Shown: positions 7,914-13,778 of the stretch, in pieces
Position numbering within the stretch: the stretch's first letter is position 1
Layout: each line of letters starts with the position of its first letter
Assembly (NCBI GenBank): GCA_002423245.1
Contig: DIVD01000009.1
Location: 1-27,765 of the forward strand
From: Rhodobacteraceae bacterium UBA6141
GTDB lineage: Bacteria; Pseudomonadota; Alphaproteobacteria; Rhodobacterales; Rhodobacteraceae
Reading direction: 5' to 3'
Length of the DNA stretch: 27,765 nt
The notes under the pieces: model-generated
The model's database searches: none
The model's input: the letters and a program-made list of their open reading frames with translations, nothing else
What the model was told of the DNA's origin: nothing
Made by a program: the position numbers and the translations under genes

Positions 7914-8612
7914 TCATCTCCCGCAGGCGGCGGCGGGGGCGAGGCTTTCGGGGCCGGTATAGCGGCCGGCCTCCGCGGTCGTCAGCGCCCCGCCCTGCCA
8001 GCGGCTGTGCAGCACCCGGCGCCAGAGCGCATCGGCGGTCACGATCACCGCGCCGCCGGGGCACAGCGCGATGCCGCCTTGCAGGGACGCATCGCCGAAG
8101 CGGTGATTGCTGTGGCCGCTCGCCGCCGCCAGCGGCACCAGCCGGTCGCCCTCCAGCCGCACAAGGCGCAGGCTGCGGCCAAGATGCGGGGTCTCGACAT
8201 AGGCGATCTCCACCCGCCCGTCGCCATCGAGGTCGGCCGCGCCAAGCGGGGCGAGCCAGCGAAACCTTGTGCCGATGAAGGGTGTGGCGGCGATGCGGCC
8301 CTCGGCGCCCCAGACCGCGAGGCGGGCGCCCCGCGAGGCGTGGCTTTCCACCACGATCACCTCGGGGGCGCCGTCGCCGTCAAGATCGGCCAGTCGGGGC
8401 GCGGTATCCTCGAACACCAGATCGGGCGGCAGGGTGAAGCGGCGGCGCCCGGCGCCGAGGGTCAGCACCAGCGCGCCCCATTCCAGATCGTCGCCAAGCG
8501 CGCCATGCGGGTAGCGGTCGGTGGCGGCGGCATAGCTTGCGGCGCGGATCTGTCCGGCCGGCGCCGGCAGGGGCAGCAGCGCCAGAACGGCCGCGAGAGC
8601 CGCGCCGCGCAT
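7914..8612 (-). CDS. Exported FG-GAP/VCBS repeat protein of unknown function
   Basis: This 232-residue protein begins with a clear Sec signal peptide (MRGAALAAVLALLPLPAPAG). It contains two FG-GAP-type calcium-binding loops, ADLDGDGAPEVIVV and ADLDGDGRVEIAYV, the short repeats that build beta-propeller blades in integrin-like and VCBS proteins. It should be periplasmic or surface-exposed and probably binds calcium. At this length it can hold only part of a propeller, so it may oligomerise. Its start is 3 bases after the stop of the ferredoxin gene, implying co-transcription. No enzymatic motif is visible and no specific function can be named. Confidence 0.82.
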   Translation of the reverse strand: MRGAALAAVLALLPLPAPAGQIRAASYAAATDRYPHGALGDDLEWGALVLTLGAGRRRFTLPPDLVFEDTAPRLADLDGDGAPEVIVVESHASRGARLAVWGAEGRIAATPFIGTRFRWLAPLGAADLDGDGRVEIAYVETPHLGRSLRLVRLEGDRLVPLAAASGHSNHRFGDASLQGGIALCPGGAVIVTADALWRRVLHSRWQGGALTTAEAGRYTGPESLAPAAACGR

Positions 8613-8615
8613 CGC

Positions 8616-8939
8616 TCAGATCTGCCGCTCGGGCAGGTGCACGACCAGGCCGTCCAGCGCCGGCGTCACCTTGATCTGGCAGGTCAGGCGCGAGCGGGCG
8701 GGATCGGGCTGCCAGGCGAAATCCAGCATGTCTTCTTCCATCGCGTCCCTGGGGGGCAGCCGGTCCACCCAGGCGGCATCGACATAGACATGGCAGGTCG
8801 AACAGGCACAGGCGCCGCCGCAATCGGCCTCGATCCCCGGAACGCCATTGTCGCGCGCGCCCTCCATCACCGTCAGGCCGGGCGCGACCTCGACCTCGTG
8901 GCGGGTGCCGGTATGTTCGACATAGGTGATCCTGGCCAT
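8616..8939 (-). CDS. fdx: [2Fe-2S] ferredoxin, adrenodoxin/Fdx type
   Basis: This is a 107-residue cytoplasmic electron carrier of the ISC/adrenodoxin class. The four cluster ligands are Cys40, Cys46, Cys49 (CGGACACSTC) and Cys87 (LTCQIKV), matching the C-x5-C-x2-C...C pattern. An additional Cys44 lies inside the loop. The N-terminal strand MARITYVEHTGT and the acidic stretch AMEEDMLDFA, the usual partner-docking face, are typical. In proteobacteria such proteins serve iron-sulfur cluster assembly or P450/monooxygenase chains. No isc genes are adjacent here, so the partner is unknown. It heads a probable operon with the FG-GAP gene. Confidence 0.93.
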   Translation of the reverse strand: MARITYVEHTGTRHEVEVAPGLTVMEGARDNGVPGIEADCGGACACSTCHVYVDAAWVDRLPPRDAMEEDMLDFAWQPDPARSRLTCQIKVTPALDGLVVHLPERQI

Positions 8940-8995
8940 GCGTTCATGCTTCCCTGCGGTCCTTCGCCTGCCGACATAGGACGGATGCGCGCGAT

Positions 8996-9043
8996 TTGCC
9001 AGAGCGTCAGGTTGCCAGAGCGTCAGGTTGCCAGAGCGTCAGG
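8996..9043. repeat. Three exact copies of a 16-bp tandem repeat
   Basis: TTGCCAGAGCGTCAGG occurs at 8996-9011, 9012-9027 and 9028-9043 without a mismatch. It sits 56 bases upstream of the ferredoxin start and upstream of tRNA-Gly. Each unit starts with TTGCCA, similar to a -35 box on the + strand, but I see no matching -10 downstream. Exact identity suggests recent slippage or recombination. Confidence 0.9.
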
Positions 9044-9174
9044 CCGGGGGGCCGCAGGTTGCGGCGGATCGGGCCGCGCCCGGGAGCAGGGGCGGGGGCC
9101 CTCCGCCCCGCTGCACCGCCAGCCGGGCACACGCCGAATTCGGCCGGCACGATCCTTGCGCCCCGCTTTCCCTC

Positions 9175-9202
9175 TTGCCGCCGCGCGTCCGGGTCCTTAA
9201 AT
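9175..9202 (+). promoter_or_regulatory. Probable sigma-70 promoter of the first tRNA-Gly
   Basis: TTGCCG (9175-9180) and TTAAAT (9197-9202) are spaced by 16 bases and lie 20 bases before the tRNA 5' end, the expected distance for a start about 7 bases after the -10 box. The match to consensus is moderate. Confidence 0.5.
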
Positions 9203-9222
9203 CCGCCGTCACCGGAACCGGT

Positions 9223-9297
9223 GCGGGCGTAGCTCAGGGGTAGAGCATAACCTTGCCAAGGTTAGGGTCGTGAGTTCGAATCTCATCGCCCGCTCCA
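9223..9297 (+). tRNA. tRNA-Gly(GCC)
   Basis: A 75-base cloverleaf: acceptor GCGGGCG pairs with CGCCCGC, D-stem GCTC/GAGC, anticodon stem TAACC/GGTTA with loop TTGCCAA (anticodon GCC at 9255-9257), T-arm GTGAG-TTCGAAT-CTCAT, discriminator T and encoded CCA at 9295-9297. It is nearly identical to the tRNA at 10304-10378, differing only at two base pairs of the T-stem. The anticodon reads GGC and GGU. Confidence 0.97.
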
Positions 9298-9460
9298 GTT
9301 CCGAGGGTCGAGGCCGGCGCGCGCGCGAGACGCCCTTCGCCCCCAACCCCCCGGAACGTCCCCCCGGAACCCTGCTCCGCCCCCTGCGTTCCCCGTCGAC
9401 GCCTCCCCGCCCACGGGAGAGACAGGCCACGAAAGAGACAGGCGACGGGAGAGAGAGGCG

Positions 9461-10324
9461 GTGACCCTGCACAGCACCGGCAAGATCCGTATCGGCATCG
9501 GCGGCTGGGTCTTTCCCGACTGGCGCGGCGGCTTCTATCCCGAGGGACTGCCGCAGAAGGCGGAACTGCACCACGCCAGCCGCCGGCTCACCTCGATCGA
9601 GGTGAACGGCACCTATTACCGGACCCAGACGCCCGAGACGTTCCAGCACTGGCATGACGAGTCGCCCGAGGGCTTCGTCTTCGCCCTGAAGGCCCCGCGC
9701 TTTGCCACCAGCCGCAAGGTTCTGGCCGAGGCGGGCGACAGCATCCGGCGTTTCCTTGGCAGCGGCCTCATCCGGCTGGGGCAGAAGCTTGGCCCGATCA
9801 ACTGGCAGATGCCGCCGACCAGGCGCTTCGATGCCGAGGATTTCGCCGCCTTCCTCGGCCTGCTGCCCGCCAACGTCCAGGGCCTGCCGCTTCGCCACGC
9901 GGTCGAACTCCGCCACGCCAGCGACAGCGACGCAGGCATCGCGGCGGAGGCGGCGGCGATCGCGCGCGCGCATGGCGTGGCGCTGGTGCTGGCGGGCGAC
10001 GGGGACTATCCGCGGATCGACGCGGACACGGCGGATTTCGTCTATGCGCGGATCATGGGCACCGAGGAGAGCCAGCCGCTCGGCTACGCTCCCGAGGCGC
10101 TGGATGCCTGGGCCGCCAAGGCGCAGGGCTGGGCGCGCGGCGAGGGCGCAGGCAGCCGCCCGCGCGATGTCTATCTTTACGTCATCGGCGGCGCCAAGGC
10201 GCGCAACCCCGCCGCCGCGATGGCGCTGATCGAACGGCTTGGCCGCGGCGAAATTTCCTGTTGCACCCCGCCCGCGACGGCGCTATCAGACGCGCCACGG
10301 AGTGCGGGCGTAGCTCAGGGGTAG
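9461..10324 (+). CDS. DUF72 family protein, stop codon inside a tRNA gene
   Basis: DUF72 (YecE-like) proteins form a TIM-barrel-like fold of unknown biochemical role. The 287-residue product has the family N-terminus IRIGIGGWVFPDWRGGFYP, the IEVNGTYYRTQTPETFQHW segment, FALKAPRFAT, and GPINWQMPP. The GTG at 9461 is chosen because a purine-rich GAGAGAGG precedes it and the family motif begins a few residues later. The conserved domain ends near AMALIERLG (about residue 264). The last 20 or so residues are encoded by the promoter region of the following tRNA-Gly and by its first 21 bases, with the stop TAG supplied by the tRNA D-loop. The normal stop has probably been lost. Confidence 0.9.
   Translation: MTLHSTGKIRIGIGGWVFPDWRGGFYPEGLPQKAELHHASRRLTSIEVNGTYYRTQTPETFQHWHDESPEGFVFALKAPRFATSRKVLAEAGDSIRRFLGSGLIRLGQKLGPINWQMPPTRRFDAEDFAAFLGLLPANVQGLPLRHAVELRHASDSDAGIAAEAAAIARAHGVALVLAGDGDYPRIDADTADFVYARIMGTEESQPLGYAPEALDAWAAKAQGWARGEGAGSRPRDVYLYVIGGAKARNPAAAMALIERLGRGEISCCTPPATALSDAPRSAGVAQG
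10261..10289 (+). promoter_or_regulatory. Probable promoter of the second tRNA-Gly, inside the DUF72 reading frame
   Basis: TTGCAC (10261-10266) and TATCAG (10284-10289) are 17 bases apart and end 14 bases before the tRNA 5' end. Both boxes are within the 3' end of the DUF72 coding frame. Confidence 0.45.
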
Positions 10325-10378
10325 AGCATAACCTTGCCAAGGTTAGGGTCGAGGGTTCGAATCCCTTCGCCCGCTCCA
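10304..10378 (+). tRNA. tRNA-Gly(GCC), second copy
   Basis: A 75-base cloverleaf with encoded CCA (10376-10378), identical to the first copy except in the T-stem, which reads GAGGG-TTCGAAT-CCCTT. The two changed positions are compensated on the opposite strand of the stem (T-A to A-T and A-T to G-C), so both copies should fold. Its first 21 bases are shared with the DUF72 coding frame. A terminator follows 25 bases later. Confidence 0.97.
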
Positions 10379-10403
10379 GTGACGCCGGGAAACCGGTTGC
10401 GGC

Positions 10404-10429
10404 ATGGCCCTTCGGGGCCATTTGCATTT
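10404..10429 (+). terminator. Rho-independent terminator of tRNA-Gly
   Basis: ATGGCCC (10404-10410), tetraloop TTCG and GGGCCAT (10415-10421) form a perfect 7-bp stem with a stable UUCG loop, followed by TTGCATTT. It separates the tRNA transcript from hisB. Confidence 0.72.
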
Positions 10430-10439
10430 GCGCCCCCCT

Positions 10440-10495
10440 GCCCTTCCCAAGCTGCCCTTCCCGACCGGCCCTTCCCAAGCTGCCCTTCCCAAATC
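10440..10495. repeat. Four-copy 14-bp tandem repeat in the hisB leader
   Basis: GCCCTTCCC followed by AAGCT, GACCG, AAGCT and AAATC gives four 14-base units starting at 10440, 10454, 10468 and 10482. The alternation of tails suggests duplication as a 28-base pair of units. On the - strand each unit carries GGGAAGGG, eight G-tracts in all, a possible quadruplex on the template strand just upstream of hisB. Confidence 0.85.
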
Positions 10496-10542
10496 CCCGC
10501 GCCCCGGCCTATAAGGCGGCACCAGCCAGCATGGAGGCAGCG

Positions 10543-11130
10543 ATGCGGACGGCAACGATCACCCGCAAGACGGCGGAAACCGAGGTGACGGTCACGCTGA
10601 ACCTCGACGGCAGCGGCGCCTACGGCAACGCCACCGGCATCGGCTTTCTCGACCACATGCTCGACCAGCTCGCCCGTCACTCGCTGATCGACCTGACCAT
10701 CGCCGCCAGCGGCGATCTGCACATCGACGACCACCACACGGTCGAGGATGTGGGCATCACCCTTGGCCAGGCGCTTGCCCGGGCGCTTGGCGACAAGCGC
10801 GGCATCCGCCGCTATGGCGCGTTCCTGCTGGCGATGGACGATGCGCAGATCCGCGCCGCGCTCGACCTCTCCGGCCGGCCCTATCTTGTCTGGAACGTGG
10901 ATTTCCCGGCCGCCAGCATCGGCCGGTTCGACACCGAGCTGGTGCGCGAGTTCTTTCAGGCCCTCTCCACCCATGGCGGCATCACCCTGCATGTCGACCG
11001 GCTGCACGGGATCAACAGCCACCACATCGCCGAGGCCGCGTTCAAGGCCGTCGCCCGTGCCCTGCGCGAGGCGGTGGAGCCCGATCCGCGGATGGCGGGG
11101 GCGCTGCCCTCGACCAAGGGCGCGCTCTAG
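10543..11130 (+). CDS. hisB: Imidazoleglycerol-phosphate dehydratase
   Basis: HisB dehydrates imidazoleglycerol phosphate in histidine synthesis. This is the monofunctional form (195 residues) without the histidinol phosphatase domain of enteric HisB. The di-manganese ligand motifs are visible: FLDHMLDQLARHS, DLHIDDHHTVEDVGI and GINSHHIAEAAFKA. Start 10543 is preferred because GGAGG (10533-10537) is 5 bases upstream; an in-frame ATG at 10531 overlaps that Shine-Dalgarno. hisH follows after 18 bases. It opens the his operon, with a repeat-rich leader upstream rather than an obvious His-codon attenuator peptide. Confidence 0.97.
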   Translation: MRTATITRKTAETEVTVTLNLDGSGAYGNATGIGFLDHMLDQLARHSLIDLTIAASGDLHIDDHHTVEDVGITLGQALARALGDKRGIRRYGAFLLAMDDAQIRAALDLSGRPYLVWNVDFPAASIGRFDTELVREFFQALSTHGGITLHVDRLHGINSHHIAEAAFKAVARALREAVEPDPRMAGALPSTKGAL

Positions 11131-11148
11131 GCCAAGGAAAACCCGCCC

Positions 11149-11787
11149 ATGCTCACCGCGCTCGTGGATTACGACTCCGGCAACCTGCATTCCGCCGAAA
11201 AGGCGTTCCAGCGCATGGCGGCAGAGGTCGGCGGCGGCGAGATCACCGTCACCTCCGACCCGGCCGTGGTGGCGCGGGCCGACCGCATCGTGCTGCCGGG
11301 CGACGGCGCCTTCCCCGCCTGCCGCGCCGCGCTGACCGAGCACGCCGGCCTGTTCGAGGCCATGGACGAGGCGGTGACGCGGCGCGCGCGCCCCTTCCTC
11401 GGCATCTGCGTCGGGATGCAGATGCTGGCCACCATCGGCCGCGAATACCACGACACGAACGGCTTTGGCTGGATCGCGGGCGAGGTGGTGCGCATCACCC
11501 CCACGGGCCCGGCGCTGAAGGTGCCGCACATGGGCTGGAACGATCTGGTGATCGACCACCCGCACCCCGTGCTGGCCGGCATCGAGACCGGCGATCACGC
11601 CTATTTCGTCCACTCCTACCACTTCCGCACCGCCGATCCCGCGGACCTTCTGGCGCATGTGGACTATGGCGGCCCGATCACCGCCATCGTCGGGCGCGCC
11701 AATATCGTCGGCACCCAGTTCCACCCGGAAAAGAGCCAGGCCACCGGCCTGCGGCTCATCGCCAACTTCCTGACCTGGCGGCCATGA
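11149..11787 (+). CDS. hisH: Imidazole glycerol phosphate synthase, glutamine amidotransferase subunit
   Basis: HisH hydrolyses glutamine and channels ammonia to HisF. The 212-residue class I glutaminase has the nucleophile Cys87 (LGICVGMQML) and the His192/Glu194 pair of the triad (TQFHPEKSQ). The oxyanion-strand residues IVLPGDGAFPA are present. Its stop overlaps the next start in ATGA (11784-11787), so the next gene is translationally coupled. HisF, the obligate partner subunit, is not encoded anywhere in this window. Confidence 0.97.
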   Translation: MLTALVDYDSGNLHSAEKAFQRMAAEVGGGEITVTSDPAVVARADRIVLPGDGAFPACRAALTEHAGLFEAMDEAVTRRARPFLGICVGMQMLATIGREYHDTNGFGWIAGEVVRITPTGPALKVPHMGWNDLVIDHPHPVLAGIETGDHAYFVHSYHFRTADPADLLAHVDYGGPITAIVGRANIVGTQFHPEKSQATGLRLIANFLTWRP

Positions 11788-12632
11788 GCGCGCCGCGCGC
11801 GGTGCTGAGCTGGTCCTCCGGCAAGGACTGCGCCTTCGCGCTCGTCGAGGCGCGGCGCCTCGGCCTTGCCGAGGTCGTCGGGGTGCTGACCACGACGAAC
11901 GCGGCCTTCGAGCGCGTCGCCATGCACGGCACCCGCGCCGCCCTGCTGCACAGGCAGGCAGAGGCGCTTGGCCTGCCGCTGATCGACGTGCCGCTGCCCT
12001 GGCCCTGTTCGAATGACGAGTACGACTCGCGCATGGCCGCCGCGATGGAAACGGTCGCAGCCCTGGGCGCGGACCACATGGTCTTTGGCGATCTCTTCCT
12101 CGAAGACGTGCGCGCCTATCGCGAGGAGAGGCTGCGCCCGCTCGGCATGGGGGCGATCTTCCCGCTCTGGGGCCGCCCGACCGACCGGCTCGCGCGCGAG
12201 ATGATCGCCGCCGGGATCGAGGCCCGGCTCGTCAGCGTCGATCCGCGGCACCTCGATGCCAGCTTCGCCGGCCGCCGCTTCGACGAGGCGCTGCTGGCCG
12301 ACCTGCCCGAAACGGTCGATCCCTGCGGCGAGCGCGGCGAGTTCCACACCGCCGTGCTCGCAGGGCCGATGTTCCGGGCCAGGATCCCGGTGCACCGCGG
12401 CGAGACGGTGCTGCGCGACGGCTTCGTCTATGCCGACCTGATCCCGGACCAGGCCGCGCTGCCCCTTGCAGACCGCCCGGCAAGCGAGGGCCCGACTCCG
12501 CGCACCCCGCCCGCCGGTGACTTTCCGCCGCCCCGCCCGCGGGCCTGCCCAGCCCCGGCGCCGCGGCTTTGCAATCGCCCCGACCCTGTGGCAAGAGGCG
12601 GCCACAGACCCCCCGAAAGGAACCGGCCATGA
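11784..12632 (+). CDS. PP-loop ATP pyrophosphatase, DUF71/DPH6-like, inside the his operon
   Basis: The N-terminus carries a PP-loop for ATP (SWSSGKDCAFAL, SSGKD at residues 11-15), and CGERGEFHTAVLAGPMF at 181-197 is the signature of the DUF71 family. In eukaryotes this family holds diphthine-ammonia ligase (Dph6). Bacteria have no diphthamide, so the bacterial substrate is unknown; an ATP-dependent amidation is a reasonable guess. It overlaps hisH by 4 bases and hisA by 4 bases (ATGA at 12629-12632). The family core ends near residue 222. The remaining 60 residues are a low-complexity Pro/Arg tail that looks like read-through into the hisA leader, perhaps after loss of the original stop. 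Confidence 0.85.
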   Translation: MSAPRAVLSWSSGKDCAFALVEARRLGLAEVVGVLTTTNAAFERVAMHGTRAALLHRQAEALGLPLIDVPLPWPCSNDEYDSRMAAAMETVAALGADHMVFGDLFLEDVRAYREERLRPLGMGAIFPLWGRPTDRLAREMIAAGIEARLVSVDPRHLDASFAGRRFDEALLADLPETVDPCGERGEFHTAVLAGPMFRARIPVHRGETVLRDGFVYADLIPDQAALPLADRPASEGPTPRTPPAGDFPPPRPRACPAPAPRLCNRPDPVARGGHRPPERNRP

Positions 12633-13351
12633 TCCTCTACCCCGCCATCGACCTGAAGGACGGCCAATGCGTGCGGCTCCTGAAGGGCGAGATGGACAAG
12701 GCCACGGTCTTTTCCGACGATCCCGCCGCACAGGCCGCAGCCTTCGAGGCCGCCGGCTGCGAGTGGATCCACCTTGTCGATCTGAACGGCGCCTTCGCCG
12801 GCCGGCCGGTCAACGCCGAAGCCGTCGAGGCGATCCTCGGCCGCGTCGCCGTGCCCTGCCAGCTCGGCGGCGGCATCCGCGACATGGCGACGATCGAGGC
12901 CTGGCTGACCAAGGGCCTGTCGCGGGTCATCCTCGGCACCGCCGCGGTGGAAAATCCGGGCCTCGTGCGCGAGGCGGCAACCGCCTTCCCCGGCAAGATC
13001 GCCGTCGGCATCGACGCCCGCGGCGGCCGCGTGGCCACCAGGGGTTGGGCCGAGGAAACCGAGATGTCCGTGACCGACCTCGCCCTCGGCTTCGAGGATG
13101 CCGGCGTCGCCGCGATCATCTACACCGACATCGACCGCGATGGCGCAATGGGCGGCCCGAACGTCGAGGCGACGGCCGCGCTCGCCCGCGCCGTGCATGT
13201 CCCGGTCATCGCCTCGGGCGGCGTCTCCTCGCTTGCCGACCTGATCGCGCTGCGCGATTGCGGCGCGCCGCTCAACGGCGCGATCTCGGGCCGGGCGCTC
13301 TATGACGGCGCCATCGACCTGGCCGCGGCGCTGGCCGAACTGCGCGCCTGA
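12629..13351 (+). CDS. hisA: ProFAR isomerase, histidine biosynthesis
   Basis: HisA isomerises ProFAR to PRFAR in histidine synthesis, a TIM barrel related to HisF. The 240-residue protein begins MILYPAIDLKDGQCVRL with catalytic Asp8. The second catalytic Asp is Asp129 (VGIDARGG), and YTDIDRDGAMGGPN and ASGGVSSLADL form phosphate-binding loops. AAAGGAA (12615-12621) precedes the start, which overlaps the stop of the upstream PP-loop gene. In many relatives hisF and hisE follow directly; here the next 427 bases are non-coding and then an unrelated sulfur operon begins. Confidence 0.96.
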   Translation: MILYPAIDLKDGQCVRLLKGEMDKATVFSDDPAAQAAAFEAAGCEWIHLVDLNGAFAGRPVNAEAVEAILGRVAVPCQLGGGIRDMATIEAWLTKGLSRVILGTAAVENPGLVREAATAFPGKIAVGIDARGGRVATRGWAEETEMSVTDLALGFEDAGVAAIIYTDIDRDGAMGGPNVEATAALARAVHVPVIASGGVSSLADLIALRDCGAPLNGAISGRALYDGAIDLAAALAELRA

Positions 13352-13414
13352 CCGCTGCTTCTCGTGTGGTCGCACCCGGCCGCCGCAGGACGCTTTCGCG
13401 CAGGCGGCGCCGAG

Positions 13415-13456
13415 GGGCAGGACAGGCGATGAGCGGGCTCCGCGCCTGCCCTGCCC
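13415..13456 (+). terminator. Hairpin terminator candidate after hisA
   Basis: GGGCAGGACAGGCG (13415-13428) pairs with CGCCTGCCCTGCCC (13443-13456) with a single mismatch. The 14-base loop itself contains the inner dyad GAGC-GG-GCTC. Three Ts follow directly. The position, about 60 bases after the hisA stop, fits the end of the his operon. Confidence 0.5.
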
Positions 13457-13712
13457 TTTCATGAAAGACGATGGCCAGCGGGTGCCCGTCCGGGCTGCTG
13501 GCGGCTTCGATGGGCAAATAAGAACGCTGTTCCGCCGGGCCGCATGACACCCTTGCGCCTGTTCGCGGGGCGGGCCCTGCGGCGCAGGGGTGGCCCCGTG
13601 CGGGCGGGGCGGGGCGGAACGGCATTCGCGGCGCGGGCCCCGCGGCCGAGGCAGCGGGTCTTGCCGGCGGGCGCGGGGTGACCGACATCTGCCGCCGGAC
13701 ACTCCCCCGGGG

Positions 13713-13767
13713 CATGACGTTCGCAGGCCATGACGTTCGGGGACGGATATTCACACGGGCTATTCAC
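13713..13767. promoter_or_regulatory. Two sets of short direct repeats in front of the rhodanese gene
   Basis: CATGACGTTCG recurs at 13713 and 13729 (period 16), and TATTCAC at 13748 and 13761 (period 13), ending 11 bases before the rhodanese start. They could be half-sites for a regulator of the sulfur operon. Which regulator is not determinable from sequence alone. Confidence 0.35.
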
Positions 13768-13778
13768 GGGGGCCAACC

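Larger units (their letters stand above)
13352..13778. other. 427-base non-coding spacer after hisA
   Basis: I find no convincing gene here. It holds a strong hairpin at 13415-13456, an exact 12-base palindrome CTTTCATGAAAG at 13456-13467, a very GC-rich block (about 13570-13680), and two pairs of short direct repeats next to the rhodanese gene (CATGACGTTCG at 13713 and 13729; TATTCAC at 13748 and 13761). hisF would be expected at this place. Confidence 0.6.

Noticed and set aside
7759..7962. 67-codon + strand frame with two PEATxPARK repeats
   Set aside because: It is created by the 30-bp DNA repeat, has no ribosome binding site and overlaps the FG-GAP gene on the other strand.
13302..13547. 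81-codon + strand frame after hisA
   Set aside because: It overlaps the hisA end, contains the terminator-like hairpin and has no ribosome binding site or family motif.
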